Counted from the first letter of the stretch, positions 36,484 through 45,752 are shown. The stretch is 64,000 nt of DNA from Arthrobacter sp. MMS18-M83 (GCF_026683955.1 NZ_CP113343.1:1674001-1738000), one strand, 5' to 3'. The notes: generated by a model not told the origin, from the letters alone. Made by a program: numbers and translations.

Positions 36484-37625
36484 GGGCGGTGTTCTCCTTG
36501 GGTAAGGTTCAGCGGAAGCATCGCTTCAACGCGCAGCCCGGGTTCCAGCGGGGTCAAGCCAAGCGTGCCGCCGAGAGCCTGGACGCGCTCGTGCATACCT
36601 GTCAGTCCGTTGCCGGCGGCCGCTCCCCGCATGCCTGCACCGTCGTCGTCGACCCTCACCTTGAGCGCGTTCCCCGCCAATTCCAGAAGTACGACGGCGG
36701 ACGCCGCGCCTGAGTGCCTGCGCACGTTGCTCAGGGCTTCCTGGACAATCCGGTAAGCCGTCTCCTGCTGTGCTGTGGCTACTCGCTCTGGGTCTACTCG
36801 TTCCGGGTCTACTGAGTTCTCGAACCGCACCTCCAAGCCGCCGCGCCGGGCGTCCTCCACGAGTTCCGGGATCCGCGCCAAACTTGGCGCTGCGGCAGGA
36901 CTCAACGGAGCGTCGTCTCGCAGTACGCCAAGGAGCTGACGGACCTCGGCCAAGGACTCCTTGCTCGCCGCCTTGATGGCTTCCAGCGCCGGGCGGAGCT
37001 TCTCGGGATCGTTGGTGCCCAGATGGAGAGCCACGGAAGCCTGGACGTTGATCATCGACAGGGAGTGGGCCACCACATCGTGGATGTCCCGGGCGAGCGT
37101 GAGCCGATACTCGTCCCGTTCGGCCTGTTTCGCGGCCTCCCGCCGTCGCCGGTATTCGGCCATCCGCTCGCCCCGACGTCGGAAGCCCTCACCGATCAGG
37201 ACCAGGATCGCCACCCACGCGATGCCGGCGGACGCCCGGACAAGCCCGGTCTCACCCCCCGTCAGGACTGAGAACAGCACGACGGCGACGGCGCAGATCC
37301 CTGCCCCAAGCCACGCCTGCCAGCGCAGCCCCGCGGCCGCGGTCAGGATGATCGACAACGCCAGGGACAGCACGATCGGGCCCCAGGCGTAACCGAGGAG
37401 CACATAGCTGAAAGTGGCCGCCAAGGTGACCGGAAGCATGACCACGGGCCTGCTCGACCGGAAAGCCAGCGCCGCGGGTCCTGCCAGCAACAGGATGAAG
37501 GCCAGTGGGTCCAAGGGGCGCAGCGCAGCCTGGTGGCCCGCCGAAAAGACGGTCCCCAGGACTTGGATCAAGGCCACCGCGATCACGATGAAACTCGTAG
37601 GGGGACCCTGGAAACGCCGCTGCAT
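36480..37625 (-). CDS. Sensor histidine kinase, HisKA_3 type
   Basis: A 381-residue kinase. Roughly five N-terminal transmembrane helices (residues 10-150) act as the sensor without a large extracellular loop. The dimerisation/phospho-acceptor helix is TLARDIHDVVAHSLSMINVQASVAL with His near residue 196. The ATP-binding domain has the N-box region AYRIVQEALSNVRRHSGA and the G-box VDDDGAGMRGAAAGNGLTGMHERV. ATG at 37625 has TAGGCT six bases upstream, and a long palindrome lies 35 bases further up. It partners the response regulator downstream. Confidence 0.95.
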   Translation of the reverse strand: MQRRFQGPPTSFIVIAVALIQVLGTVFSAGHQAALRPLDPLAFILLLAGPAALAFRSSRPVVMLPVTLAATFSYVLLGYAWGPIVLSLALSIILTAAAGLRWQAWLGAGICAVAVVLFSVLTGGETGLVRASAGIAWVAILVLIGEGFRRRGERMAEYRRRREAAKQAERDEYRLTLARDIHDVVAHSLSMINVQASVALHLGTNDPEKLRPALEAIKAASKESLAEVRQLLGVLRDDAPLSPAAAPSLARIPELVEDARRGGLEVRFENSVDPERVDPERVATAQQETAYRIVQEALSNVRRHSGAASAVVLLELAGNALKVRVDDDGAGMRGAAAGNGLTGMHERVQALGGTLGLTPLEPGLRVEAMLPLNLTQGEHRP

Positions 37626-37631
37626 GCTCCG

Positions 37632-37637
37632 AGCCTA
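37632..37637 (-). promoter_or_regulatory. Leaderless -10 box for the histidine kinase operon
   Basis: TAGGCT on the minus strand lies six bases before ATG 37625. Confidence 0.5.
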
Positions 37638-37671
37638 GCCGCGGCGGGCTCCGGCGTCGTCGGGTTAACGA

Positions 37672-37709
37672 TGTAGGACGCCTACTCCCGAGGGAGTAGG
37701 CGTCCTACA
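37672..37709. promoter_or_regulatory. Perfect 18-bp palindrome, candidate response-regulator operator
   Basis: The arm TGTAGGACGCCTACTCCC (37672-37689) is the exact reverse complement of 37692-37709, with a two-base GA spacer. Its centre is about 65 bases upstream of the presumed leaderless start of the kinase operon, a usual place for an activator. It could also terminate folD-side transcription, but folD reads away from it and no T run follows. Confidence 0.5.
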
Positions 37710-37727
37710 CGGCGGTGGGGAGCAAAA

Positions 37728-38639
37728 TCAGGCGACGCCGGAGACGCTTCCCGCTGCCAATTGGCGTTCCGCGGCTTCGACCACGTTGGTCATGAGCAGC
37801 GCCACTGTCATGGGACCGACGCCGCCGGGGTTCGGCGAAATCCAGCCGGCCACATCGGCAACGGCGGGATCGATGTCGCCGTGGACCTTGCTCTTGCCCG
37901 TCTCGGGGTCGGTTTCACGGGTTACACCGACGTCGAGCACGGCCGCGCCCGGCTTCACGTCCGCAGCCTTGACGATGTGCTTGGCACCCGCCGCGCCCAC
38001 AATCACGTCCGCCTGCCGCAGCAGCTCCGAGAGGTTCTTGGTGCCGGTGTGCGTCAGCGTCACGGTAGCGTTCACGGCCCGCCGGGTGAGCAGCAGGCCG
38101 ATCGAGCGGCCGATCGTGACGCCGCGGCCGACCACCACAACGTGCTTGCCAGCGAGGCTGTAGCCGTTGCGCTCCAGGAGCTCGATGACGCCGCGGGGCG
38201 TGCACGGCAGCGGCGAGGTGATCTCTCCGTTGACGTTGAGCACCAGCCGGCCCAGGTTGGTCGGGTGCAGGCCGTCGGCATCCTTGGCGGGGTCGATCCG
38301 CTCAAGGATGGCGTCGGTGTCCAGATGCTTGGGCAGCGGCAGCTGCACGATGTAACCGTGGCAGGTGGGGTCCGCATTGAGTTCATCGATGAGGGCCTCA
38401 ACCTGAGTCTGGGTGGCATCCGCCGGAAGCTCACGCTGGATCGAGTTCATCCCGATCTCCACAGACTGCTTGTGCTTCATGGACACGTAAAGCTGCGAAG
38501 CAGGGTCCGCGCCTACGAGCACAGTGGCAATGCCCGGAGTCACGCCGCGGGCCTTCAGGGCAGCGACGCGCTCAGTGAGCTCGGATTTGATGGCGGCGGC
38601 GGCGGCCTTGCCGTCAAGGATCTTCGCGGTCTGCGCCAT
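37728..38639 (-). CDS. folD: Methylenetetrahydrofolate dehydrogenase / methenyltetrahydrofolate cyclohydrolase
   Basis: A 303-residue bifunctional enzyme interconverting 5,10-methylene-, methenyl- and 10-formyl-THF with NADP. The catalytic Lys lies in [15 protein letters not shown] (near 55), with [10 protein letters not shown] and the Rossmann motif [20 protein letters not shown] (near 158-177). [13 protein letters not shown] closes the C-terminus. ATG at 38639 starts 8 bases after the glyA stop. The pair glyA-folD supplies one-carbon units; purU lies divergently upstream of glyA. Confidence 0.96.
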   Translation of the reverse strand: MAQTAKILDGKAAAAAIKSELTERVAALKARGVTPGIATVLVGADPASQLYVSMKHKQSVEIGMNSIQRELPADATQTQVEALIDELNADPTCHGYIVQLPLPKHLDTDAILERIDPAKDADGLHPTNLGRLVLNVNGEITSPLPCTPRGVIELLERNGYSLAGKHVVVVGRGVTIGRSIGLLLTRRAVNATVTLTHTGTKNLSELLRQADVIVGAAGAKHIVKAADVKPGAAVLDVGVTRETDPETGKSKVHGDIDPAVADVAGWISPNPGGVGPMTVALLMTNVVEAAERQLAAGSVSGVA

Positions 38640-38647
38640 GGACGGGT

Positions 38648-39943
38648 TCACCACTGCTCGTGCTGCGGGTACAGCGGGAAATCGGCGGCGAGCTTGTCGA
38701 CACGGGCCTGCAGGGCTTCAACGTCGGTGGCGGAACCGGCCTTCAACGCGGAAGCGATGATCTCGGCAACCTCGGTGAACTCGGCAGCACTGAATCCGCG
38801 GGTGGCCAAGGCCGGAGTACCGATACGCAGGCCGGAGGTGACCATCGGCGGGCGGGGGTCGAACGGAACGGCGTTGCGGTTGACGGTGATGCCCACCGAG
38901 TGCAGGAGGTCTTCGGCCTGCTGGCCGTCCAGCTGCGAGTTGCGCAGGTCCACGAGGACCAAGTGAACATCGGTGCCGCCGGTCAGGACGGAAATGCCGG
39001 CTCCGGCAACATCAGCCTGGTTCAGGCGGTCCGCGATGATCTTGGCGCCTTCGATGACTCGTTCCTGGCGTTCCTTGAATTCCTCGCCCGCGGCGATCTT
39101 GAAGGCAACGGCCTTGGCGGCGATCACGTGCATGAGCGGACCGCCCTGCTGGCCCGGGAAAACGTTGGAGTTGAGCTTCTTCGCCCATTCTTCCTTGGCG
39201 AGGATCACACCGGAACGCGGACCGGACAGCGTCTTGTGCACCGTGGAGGTCACGACGTCGGAATGCGGCACCGGGCTCGGGTGCAGGCCTGCTGCCACAA
39301 GGCCGGCGAAGTGGGCCATGTCCGTCCAGAGAAGCGCGCCAACCTCGTCGGCGATGGAGCGGAAGGCCTCAAAGTCGAGGTGGCGCGGGTAAGCGGACCA
39401 ACCGGCGATGATCACCTGCGGCTTCTCGGCAATGGCCTGCTCGCGGAGCTTGTCCATGTCCACGCGGAAGGTGTCTGCTTCAACCTGGTAGGCGGCAACC
39501 TTGTACAGCTTGCCGGAGAAGTTCAGCTTCATGCCGTGGGTCAGGTGACCACCGTGGGCCAGGGACAGGCCCAGGATCTTGTCGCCCGGGTTGATCAAGG
39601 CGGAGAGGGCAGCGGCGTTGGCCTGTGCACCCGAGTGCGGCTGCACGTTGGCGTACTCGGCACCGAAGAGAGCCTTCACGCGGTCGATGGCCAGCTGCTC
39701 GGCGATGTCCACGTATTCGCAGCCACCGTAGTAGCGCTTGCCCGGGTAGCCTTCGGCGTATTTGTTGGTCAGGACAGAACCCTGGGCCTCCATGACGGCG
39801 CGGGGCGCAAAGTTCTCGGAAGCGATCATTTCCAGGGTGCCGCGCTGGCGGCCGAGTTCCTGTTCCAGAACCGCTGCGATCTCGGGGTCGAGTTCGGAAA
39901 GCGGCTGGTTGCTGATGGTCGCGGAGGTGATGGTGGTGGTCAC
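38648..39943 (-). CDS. glyA: Serine hydroxymethyltransferase
   Basis: A 431-residue PLP enzyme converting serine and THF to glycine and methylene-THF. The PLP-binding Lys is in [18 protein letters not shown] (near 230). The N-terminal [44 protein letters not shown] is nearly invariant in the family. GTG at 39943 is set by AGGAGATCTTC immediately upstream, better than an in-frame start 7 codons earlier. It forms an operon with folD. Confidence 0.97.
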   Translation of the reverse strand: MTTTITSATISNQPLSELDPEIAAVLEQELGRQRGTLEMIASENFAPRAVMEAQGSVLTNKYAEGYPGKRYYGGCEYVDIAEQLAIDRVKALFGAEYANVQPHSGAQANAAALSALINPGDKILGLSLAHGGHLTHGMKLNFSGKLYKVAAYQVEADTFRVDMDKLREQAIAEKPQVIIAGWSAYPRHLDFEAFRSIADEVGALLWTDMAHFAGLVAAGLHPSPVPHSDVVTSTVHKTLSGPRSGVILAKEEWAKKLNSNVFPGQQGGPLMHVIAAKAVAFKIAAGEEFKERQERVIEGAKIIADRLNQADVAGAGISVLTGGTDVHLVLVDLRNSQLDGQQAEDLLHSVGITVNRNAVPFDPRPPMVTSGLRIGTPALATRGFSAAEFTEVAEIIASALKAGSATDVEALQARVDKLAADFPLYPQHEQW

Positions 39944-40158
39944 GAAGATCTCCTGGATAGGCAACGGGTATTTCTACAGGTCAGGCTACCGGCTGGGTTT
40001 TTTCCATGCCTTTTGATTACGGGGCATGGCACAGCGACAGTAAAACGTGACCCTCGGCCCAGGCGTACGATCCGTGGTCTTCATCAATGCCGCTCCCTGG
40101 TGGTACACCACCCAACGCCAGTCGCGACGACTTAAACAGTACAACAGGTGCGCAACGG

Positions 40159-40164
40159 TAGGCT
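40159..40164 (+). promoter_or_regulatory. Leaderless -10 box for purU
   Basis: TAGGCT lies seven bases before GTG 40172. Confidence 0.5.
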
Positions 40165-40171
40165 TGACCGT

Positions 40172-41032
40172 GTGACTGACTCCACCCTGCCCACGTCTTT
40201 TGTTGTAACCCTGTCCTGCCCGGACCGGCCCGGAATTGTGCACGCCGTTGCAGGCGCCTTGTTGGAGGCTGGCTGCAACATCGCCGATTCCCAGCAATAC
40301 GGCAGCCCCAGCACGGGAAACTTCTTCATGCGGGTGGAAGCCACCACCTCCTCGACCAAGGCTGAACTGAGCTCGGCGCTTGCCCCGGTGGCCGAAGCAT
40401 TCGGGATGAAGTGGCAGATCAACCCGGTGGGCCAGAAGGTCCGGACCCTGATTCTGGGTTCAAAGGACGCACACTGCCTCAACGATCTGCTCTTCCAACA
40501 GCGTTCCGGAACCCTCCCCATCGAAGTGCCGGCCATCGTGTCCAACCACCGGGACCTCGAAGGGCTGGCCGAGTTCTATGGCATTCCCTTCCACCACATC
40601 CCCGTCACCCCGGACACCAAGCCCGAGGCCGAGGCGAAACTCCTTGGGCTCATCCATGAGCACGGCATCGAGCTGACTGTCCTGGCGCGCTACATGCAGG
40701 TCCTCTCCAACGAGCTCTGCAAAGAGCTCAACGGCAAGGCCATCAACATTCATCACTCCTTCCTGCCGTCCTTCAAGGGTGCCAAGCCTTACCACCAGGC
40801 GCATGCCCGGGGCGTGAAGATCATCGGCGCCACCGCCCACTACGTCACGGCGGACCTCGATGAGGGTCCCATCATCGAGCAGGAAGTCATCCGCGTGGAC
40901 CACGCACGTACCGCCGAGCAATTCGTGCAGATGGGCCGCGACGTCGAGGGCCGCACCCTCGCGCAGGCCGTGCAGTGGCACGCCGAACACCGCGTCCTCC
41001 TGGACGGCACCCGCACGGTGGTCTTCAACTAA
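40172..41032 (+). CDS. purU: Formyltetrahydrofolate deformylase
   Basis: A 286-residue enzyme hydrolysing 10-formyl-THF to THF and formate, balancing the one-carbon pool. The N-terminal ACT domain is VVTLSCPDRPGIVHAVAGALLEAGCNI (near 9-35). The formyltransferase-like catalytic domain has KAINIHHSFLPSFKGAKPYHQAHARGVKIIGATAHYVTADLDEGPII with Asn/His/Asp catalytic residues. The start is GTG 40172; there is no Shine-Dalgarno, but a leaderless -10 box is present. It is divergent from glyA-folD across a 228-base gap in which I see no convincing riboswitch. Confidence 0.96.
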   Translation: MTDSTLPTSFVVTLSCPDRPGIVHAVAGALLEAGCNIADSQQYGSPSTGNFFMRVEATTSSTKAELSSALAPVAEAFGMKWQINPVGQKVRTLILGSKDAHCLNDLLFQQRSGTLPIEVPAIVSNHRDLEGLAEFYGIPFHHIPVTPDTKPEAEAKLLGLIHEHGIELTVLARYMQVLSNELCKELNGKAINIHHSFLPSFKGAKPYHQAHARGVKIIGATAHYVTADLDEGPIIEQEVIRVDHARTAEQFVQMGRDVEGRTLAQAVQWHAEHRVLLDGTRTVVFN

Positions 41033-41040
41033 CGTTCCCG

Positions 41041-41106
41041 CCCAACTGACTCGCAGTTGATGTCGTTTTGGGCGCCTATAACGGCATCTATTGCCAGCCA
41101 GTTGGG
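41041..41106. repeat. Palindromic intergenic repeat, copy 1
   Basis: The stretch runs from CCCAACTGACTCGCAGTTG to CAGTTGGG and is an imperfect palindrome over its whole 66 bases. The pairs ATGTCGTT/AACGGCAT and GGCGCC at the centre stand out. It lies between purU and the methyltransferase and is followed by a leaderless promoter. A related but diverged copy lies at 41818-41857. Confidence 0.7.
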
Positions 41107-41111
41107 TGTTC

Positions 41112-41117
41112 TAGGCT
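41112..41117 (+). promoter_or_regulatory. Leaderless -10 box for the methyltransferase
   Basis: TAGGCT, embedded in GTGTTCTAGGCT, lies six bases before ATG 41124. The identical 12-mer precedes the carbonic anhydrase gene. Confidence 0.55.
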
Positions 41118-41123
41118 GGGTGC

Positions 41124-41807
41124 ATGGACGGCACCCGGAGGGCCTTCAGCGACGAAACCGATCACGAGGCGGACCTCGCCTCTTTCTACGACCGGCAGGC
41201 CCCCACAGAGAACACCCGGGCGCTGACGCCGCATCGGGTTGAATGCCGCGATTGGTTCATCCGCCTGCTTAAGGACGAACACAGGCACTCGCTGTTCGAA
41301 CTGGGCTGCGGCACCGGCGTCGAAGGATTGGAATTCGTGCGGGCAGGCCTGCACTACACCGGCGTCGACCTATCCGAGGAGAGCGTCCATCTGGCACGGA
41401 CCAAAGGCTTGGACGCCAGTGTGGCCAGCGGCCGGTCCCTGCCATTCGCCGACGCCGTTTTCCCCGCAGTGTGGACCATGAGCACTTTGTTGCATGTCCC
41501 TAACACTCGAATCCACGACGTCGTCAGCGAACTCGTGCGGGTCGCCGCGCCCGGCGCGCCAATCGCCGTCGGGCTCTGGTCAGGTGACGATGAGGAAGTA
41601 CTCAACCCGGAGGACGAAGACGAACCGCGGCGGTTCTTCAGCCGGCGGAGCGACGACGCCGTGAGGCGCATCTTCGGGGCGCACGGCGCGGTGGAACACT
41701 TTGAGACCTGGCCCGAAGGCACGGGTGCCGAGTCTGGGCCGGGTGCGGGGAATTGGACGCAGCACTACCAGTTCCTGGTCCTCCGGACGCCTTCCGGCCG
41801 AATGTAG
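41124..41807 (+). CDS. Class I SAM-dependent methyltransferase
   Basis: A 227-residue Rossmann-fold methyltransferase. Motif I (SAM binding) is SLFELGCGTGVEGLEFV (near 54-70), the acidic residue is in YTGVDLSEESVHLA, and the motif IV-like region is AVWTMSTLLHVPNTRIHDVVSELVRVAAPGAPIAVGLW. The N-terminal SFYDRQAPTENTRALTPHRVECRDWF resembles small-molecule methyltransferases of the Methyltransf_11/25 type. The substrate is unknown. It is flanked on both sides by related palindromic repeats and shares its promoter sequence with the next gene. Confidence 0.88.
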   Translation: MDGTRRAFSDETDHEADLASFYDRQAPTENTRALTPHRVECRDWFIRLLKDEHRHSLFELGCGTGVEGLEFVRAGLHYTGVDLSEESVHLARTKGLDASVASGRSLPFADAVFPAVWTMSTLLHVPNTRIHDVVSELVRVAAPGAPIAVGLWSGDDEEVLNPEDEDEPRRFFSRRSDDAVRRIFGAHGAVEHFETWPEGTGAESGPGAGNWTQHYQFLVLRTPSGRM

Positions 41808-41817
41808 TCCCCACCGC

Positions 41818-41857
41818 CAGTAGGTGTCGCAATGCGGGCTGATAACGACACCTACTG
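41818..41857. repeat. Palindromic intergenic repeat, copy 2
   Basis: Perfect 12-bp arms CAGTAGGTGTCG (41818-41829) and CGACACCTACTG (41846-41857) surround a 16-base loop and are followed by TAGTTGGGTT. Layout and neighbouring promoter sequence match copy 1 at 41041-41106. Confidence 0.7.
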
Positions 41858-41883
41858 CTAGTTGGGTTGGGGCCGGCGTGTTC

Positions 41884-41889
41884 TAGGCT
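41884..41889 (+). promoter_or_regulatory. Leaderless -10 box for the carbonic anhydrase gene
   Basis: TAGGCT lies six bases before ATG 41896, in the same GTGTTCTAGGCT context as the methyltransferase promoter. Confidence 0.55.
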
Positions 41890-41895
41890 TGGCCC

Positions 41896-42420
41896 ATGGC
41901 TCCCATTTACACCTTTGCCGGGGACACCCCGGCCATTCATGACACCGCCTTCGTGGCTCCCACGGCATCCATCATCGGCAAGGCCACCCTCGGCGCGGAC
42001 TCCAGCGCCTTCTATGGTGTGTCGGTTCGTGCCGACACCGCCGCAATCAGCGTCGGTGCCGGCTCGAACCTGCAGGACAACGTAGTCTTGCACGCAGATC
42101 CCGGTTTCCCCTGCACCGTAGGCGAGCGCGTCAGCGTCGGACACAGCGCCGTCGTGCACGGTTGCACGGTGGAGGACGACTGCCTTATCGGCATGAGCGC
42201 CACCATCCTGAACGGCGCGGTGATCGGTACCGGTTCCCTCGTGGCCGCTGGCGCCGTCGTGCTTGAGGGAACTGTCATCCCGCCGCGTTCCTTGGTTGCC
42301 GGAGTGCCCGCCAAAGTGCGCCGCGAACTGAGCGAGGAAGAACTCGACGGCGTGAAGCGCAACGCCGCCCACTACCGGGAACTGGCTGCGGCGCACCGTG
42401 AGATGCACGCGGAGAGTTAG
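41896..42420 (+). CDS. Gamma-class carbonic anhydrase family protein
   Basis: A 174-residue left-handed beta-helix protein (hexapeptide repeats throughout, e.g. IIGKATLGADSSAFYGVSVRAD). The three zinc His of gamma-carbonic anhydrases are in VVLHADPG and VGHSAVVHGC. C-terminal helix: LSEEELDGVKRNAAHYRELAAAHRE. Whether it hydrates CO2 or binds another ligand is not clear for this YrdA/PaaY-like branch. Its stop overlaps the convergent amine-oxidase stop by 3 bases. Confidence 0.92.
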   Translation: MAPIYTFAGDTPAIHDTAFVAPTASIIGKATLGADSSAFYGVSVRADTAAISVGAGSNLQDNVVLHADPGFPCTVGERVSVGHSAVVHGCTVEDDCLIGMSATILNGAVIGTGSLVAAGAVVLEGTVIPPRSLVAGVPAKVRRELSEEELDGVKRNAAHYRELAAAHREMHAES

Positions 42421-44153
42421 TCCAGGCTGATCGGACCCAGCTCGTCCAACAGTTCACCGGGACCAGGGTTGCCAGCCACGGAGGAACCGCCCAGGTGGTT
42501 CACCACGCCCCACACAGCGTTCAGGCCTGTGGTGACGGCGCCTTCTGCCCAACCTGCGGTGAACGAGACGTCGTCGCCGGCCAGGAAGATGCCACGCTGG
42601 CTCTCCGGCAGTTTGTCCTGCTTGAAGTGCGTGAACAGGCGCTGCTGGTAACGGTAGTGCCCGGGCAAGTTGGCCTTGAAGGCACCCATGAAGTTGGGGT
42701 CGGCCTCCCAGGAAACCGTGATGGGCTGGCCCACAATGTGGCTCGCGATGTCCACCCCCGGGTAGATCTGCTCCAGCGAGTGCAGCATGAGCTTGACGCG
42801 TTCCTCGGCGGTGAGCGAAAGCCACTTCAGGGCATCGTCGTTCCACGTGTAGGAAAGCAGGATGACGGCGGGCTTGTCCGGACCGTCGTCGAGCAGGTAC
42901 GTTGCCCGGTTGAGCCGGTCGGTCAGGGTCATGGACAATATTTCGCGGCCCGTTTCCGGGTCGATGTCCTTCCAGAATGGGCGGTCCACCATCACAAAGG
43001 TCTTGGACGACTGCATGTAGTGCGAGCGCTCGATCGCGGTCCACAGCTCCGACGGGAACAACGATTCCTGGGTGTGGATGCGTGTGGACAGCAACCAGGA
43101 TTGGCACGTGGTCACGACAGCGGGGTAGCCGGTTTTCCGGCCCCAGCGTTCGCGCACCATGAGTTCGCCCGAAGGGCCGTCAACACTGTCGCGCTCAATG
43201 CGGTCTACGGCTCCGCGCGGGGAACCGGAATGCAGGGATGCCAGCGAGGTGCCCTCGGGCCAGTGAGCCATGCCCGACGGCGCGTGGTGCCACAGTGCCT
43301 CGGGGAGCCGTTGCGCTCCCCCAGTGATGAGCCGGTGCTGGTCATCGGCGTCGGTGTAGACAACACGCAGGATTTCGAGGATGGAGTTGGGGAAGTCGGT
43401 GTCCCAGCCGCCGGTGCCGAAACCTACCTGCCCGAAGGCCTCCCGGTGCGCGAATCCGGCCTTTTTGAAGGACTTGCTTGCGGCGATGAAGCCGTAGAAG
43501 GTCTGTTCGTCCAGGAGCGGGAGCAGTTCGTTCCATAGCTCCTTGATGCGCTTGGTGTCACGGGCGCGGATGGCTTCCTGCATTTCCTGGAACGAGGCAC
43601 CGTCATTCACTGCGGCCTTCCAGGCTGCGGCAACTTCGTGGAAGAACTCCGGCAGGTCCGCGGACGTTGCCGCATAATGCTTCTGCCCGGCCAGCTCGAT
43701 CACCGTGCTTGATGTTGCAGGCGCGAGCGGGTTGGGGAATTCCTGGGTGTCCAGGCCGAGGAGATCGACGTAGTGGTAGAAAGCCTTGCCGGACACCGGG
43801 AACCGCATGCCGCCAAGGTCTGCGACCACTCCGGGAGCCGAAGGGAAGCTCGCGGTACGGAGCCGCCCGCCGATCTGGTCAGCCTCGTAGACCACGGGGC
43901 GCAGTCCGAGTTTCATGAGCTCGTAGGCCGTGACGAGTCCCGAGAGGCCGGCACCGATCACCGCGACCTCGGTGCCGTACAGTTCCGGCGGAACAACTGC
44001 CAGGCCGTCCGGGTGGGCCAGGTAGTGGTCGTAGCTGAAGGGGAAGTCCGGATTCAGCATGGTGATGGGAGCGTCGGCCGGCGTTGCTCGGGAAATCCCC
44101 GTGTCCCCCGTGCGGGGTGTGGGTTCCGTGGGCAATTCGGTGGCGGTGGTCAT
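42417..44153 (-). CDS. Flavin-containing amine/amino-acid oxidase
   Basis: A 578-residue FAD enzyme. The dinucleotide motif is EVAVIGAGLSGLVTAYELMKLGLRPVVYEA (near 62-91), followed by the family GGRLRT and GGMRFP. The C-terminal FAD segment is GIFLAGDDVSFTAGWAEGAVTTGLNAVWG. The layout with an extended N-terminus (LNPDFPFSYDHYLAHPDGL) resembles bacterial tryptophan 2-monooxygenases and L-amino-acid oxidases more than small monoamine oxidases. It overlaps the amino-acid permease by 4 bases, so it probably oxidises the imported amino acid or amine. The exact substrate is undetermined. Confidence 0.88.
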   Translation of the reverse strand: MTTATELPTEPTPRTGDTGISRATPADAPITMLNPDFPFSYDHYLAHPDGLAVVPPELYGTEVAVIGAGLSGLVTAYELMKLGLRPVVYEADQIGGRLRTASFPSAPGVVADLGGMRFPVSGKAFYHYVDLLGLDTQEFPNPLAPATSSTVIELAGQKHYAATSADLPEFFHEVAAAWKAAVNDGASFQEMQEAIRARDTKRIKELWNELLPLLDEQTFYGFIAASKSFKKAGFAHREAFGQVGFGTGGWDTDFPNSILEILRVVYTDADDQHRLITGGAQRLPEALWHHAPSGMAHWPEGTSLASLHSGSPRGAVDRIERDSVDGPSGELMVRERWGRKTGYPAVVTTCQSWLLSTRIHTQESLFPSELWTAIERSHYMQSSKTFVMVDRPFWKDIDPETGREILSMTLTDRLNRATYLLDDGPDKPAVILLSYTWNDDALKWLSLTAEERVKLMLHSLEQIYPGVDIASHIVGQPITVSWEADPNFMGAFKANLPGHYRYQQRLFTHFKQDKLPESQRGIFLAGDDVSFTAGWAEGAVTTGLNAVWGVVNHLGGSSVAGNPGPGELLDELGPISLD

Positions 44154-45700
44154 GAAAGTTCTGCCTTCACAGTTTCCGGGTCGTGGACCCTTGCGGATAG
44201 TTCACGGTATTCCTGTTCGGTCAGGGCCGCTACCTTGGAGTTCCGGCGTCCATAACCGAAGTAGAGTGCGATCCCCACGAGCATCCAGCCGCCGAACACC
44301 ACCCATGTGTCTGCGCCCAAGTTGGCCATGAGGTAGGCGCACATCAGCGTGCCGAGGACCGGGGTGATCGGGTAGAGCGGTACGCGGAAGCTGCGCTTGA
44401 GGTCCGGGCGGTTGCGCCGTAAGTAGATGACGGCGACGTTCACCAGCGCGAACGCAAAGAGCGTGCCGATGCTGGTGGCGTCGGCCAGCGCGCCGAGCGG
44501 GACAAGCCCTGCGGTGAGTGCGACGGCGGTGCCCACGATGAGCGTTCCAGCCACCGGGGTGCCGGTGCGCGGGGAGATACGGCCGAAGACTTCAGGAACC
44601 AGTCCGTCGCGGGACATGGAGAGCAGGATGCGGGTCTGGCCGTAAAGCACGGTCAGCACGATGCTGGCGATCGCGAGCACGGCTCCGATGGAGAAGACGA
44701 GCGCGATCCATGGCTGGTGGGTGGTTTCCTCGAGGATCTGCACGAGGGCTGCCTCGGTGCCGCCGAACCATTCCCAGGGGCGGGCGCCGATGGCGGCCAC
44801 TGCGACCAGGACATAGATGCTGGTCACGATCACCATTGAAAGCAGGATGGCCCGCGGCAGGTCGCGCTTGGGGTTGCGGGCCTCTTCGCCGGCGGTGGAA
44901 GCGGCGTCGAAGCCGATGTAGGAGAAGAAGACCCGGGAGGCGGCCGCCGAGACGCCCGCGGCACCCATCGGCATGAGGGGTTCGAAGTTCCCGGCATTGA
45001 ACGCGGTGAAGGCAACGGCGCAGAAGAACAGCAGGATGACAATCTTGATGGCCACGATCACGGTGTTGATCCAGGCGCTCTCCTTGGCCCCGCGCACCAG
45101 GAGGATCATCGCGAGGACCACAATCGCCATGGCGGGGACGTTGACCACCCCGCCGCTGCCCGGCGGCTGGGACATGGCGTCCGGCAGGAATTGCCCGAAC
45201 GCCGCGAGCGTCTCGTTCACGTATTGCCCTGCGCCGACGGCCACGGCAGCCACGGAGACCGCGTATTCGAGGACGAGGCACCAACCACAGATCCAGGCCA
45301 TGCCTTCGCCCATGGTGGCGTAGGAGTAGGAGTAGCTGGAGCCGGCAACGGGCACCAGGCCCGCCATTTCCGCGTAGGACACGGCGGAGAACAGGGCAGC
45401 GAGGCCGGCCACCACGAAGGAGATCCAGACTGCGGGTCCGGCCAGCGGCACGGACTCGCCGAGGATCACCAGGATGCCCGTGCCCAGGGTGGCGCCGACA
45501 CTGATCATCGTCAGCTGGAGGACACCGAAGCTGCGGACCAGCGGCGTCCCGCTTTCGCTGCTTCCGGCTTCCCTGACCATTTGCCCGATCGGCTTGCGGC
45601 GCAGCAGTTGCGCACCGAGCCCCGGACGGCGGGCGGCGTTGCTCGCATCTGTAGGTGTGGCGTGTATTGGCTCGGTCTGGGTGGAGGTAGGCACAGTCAC
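44150..45700 (-). CDS. APC-family amino-acid permease
   Basis: About 516 residues with 12 hydrophobic helices. The N-terminal cytoplasmic segment (KPIGQMVREAGSSESGTPLVRSFGVLQLTMISVGATLGTGILVILGE) and the helix 6-8 region (FFSYIGFDAASTAGEEARNPKRDLPRAI) match cationic-type amino-acid/polyamine transporters (AA_permease_2). GTG at 45700 was chosen, with GAAGGGACG about 6 bases upstream; a GTG two codons later and an upstream in-frame start are alternatives. It is first in the operon with the flavin oxidase and divergent from alr. Confidence 0.93.
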   Translation of the reverse strand: MTVPTSTQTEPIHATPTDASNAARRPGLGAQLLRRKPIGQMVREAGSSESGTPLVRSFGVLQLTMISVGATLGTGILVILGESVPLAGPAVWISFVVAGLAALFSAVSYAEMAGLVPVAGSSYSYSYATMGEGMAWICGWCLVLEYAVSVAAVAVGAGQYVNETLAAFGQFLPDAMSQPPGSGGVVNVPAMAIVVLAMILLVRGAKESAWINTVIVAIKIVILLFFCAVAFTAFNAGNFEPLMPMGAAGVSAAASRVFFSYIGFDAASTAGEEARNPKRDLPRAILLSMVIVTSIYVLVAVAAIGARPWEWFGGTEAALVQILEETTHQPWIALVFSIGAVLAIASIVLTVLYGQTRILLSMSRDGLVPEVFGRISPRTGTPVAGTLIVGTAVALTAGLVPLGALADATSIGTLFAFALVNVAVIYLRRNRPDLKRSFRVPLYPITPVLGTLMCAYLMANLGADTWVVFGGWMLVGIALYFGYGRRNSKVAALTEQEYRELSARVHDPETVKAELS

Positions 45701-45752
45701 CGTTGACGTCCCTTCAGAGTAGTTTGCGGTTTCCCGTGTCCACCGTAAGCCT

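Noticed and set aside
39944..40171. A glycine or THF riboswitch upstream of glyA/purU
   Set aside because: I see neither the GGAGAG-type glycine aptamer elements nor another recognisable aptamer. The short GGTGGTACACCACC-like repeat is too small to call.
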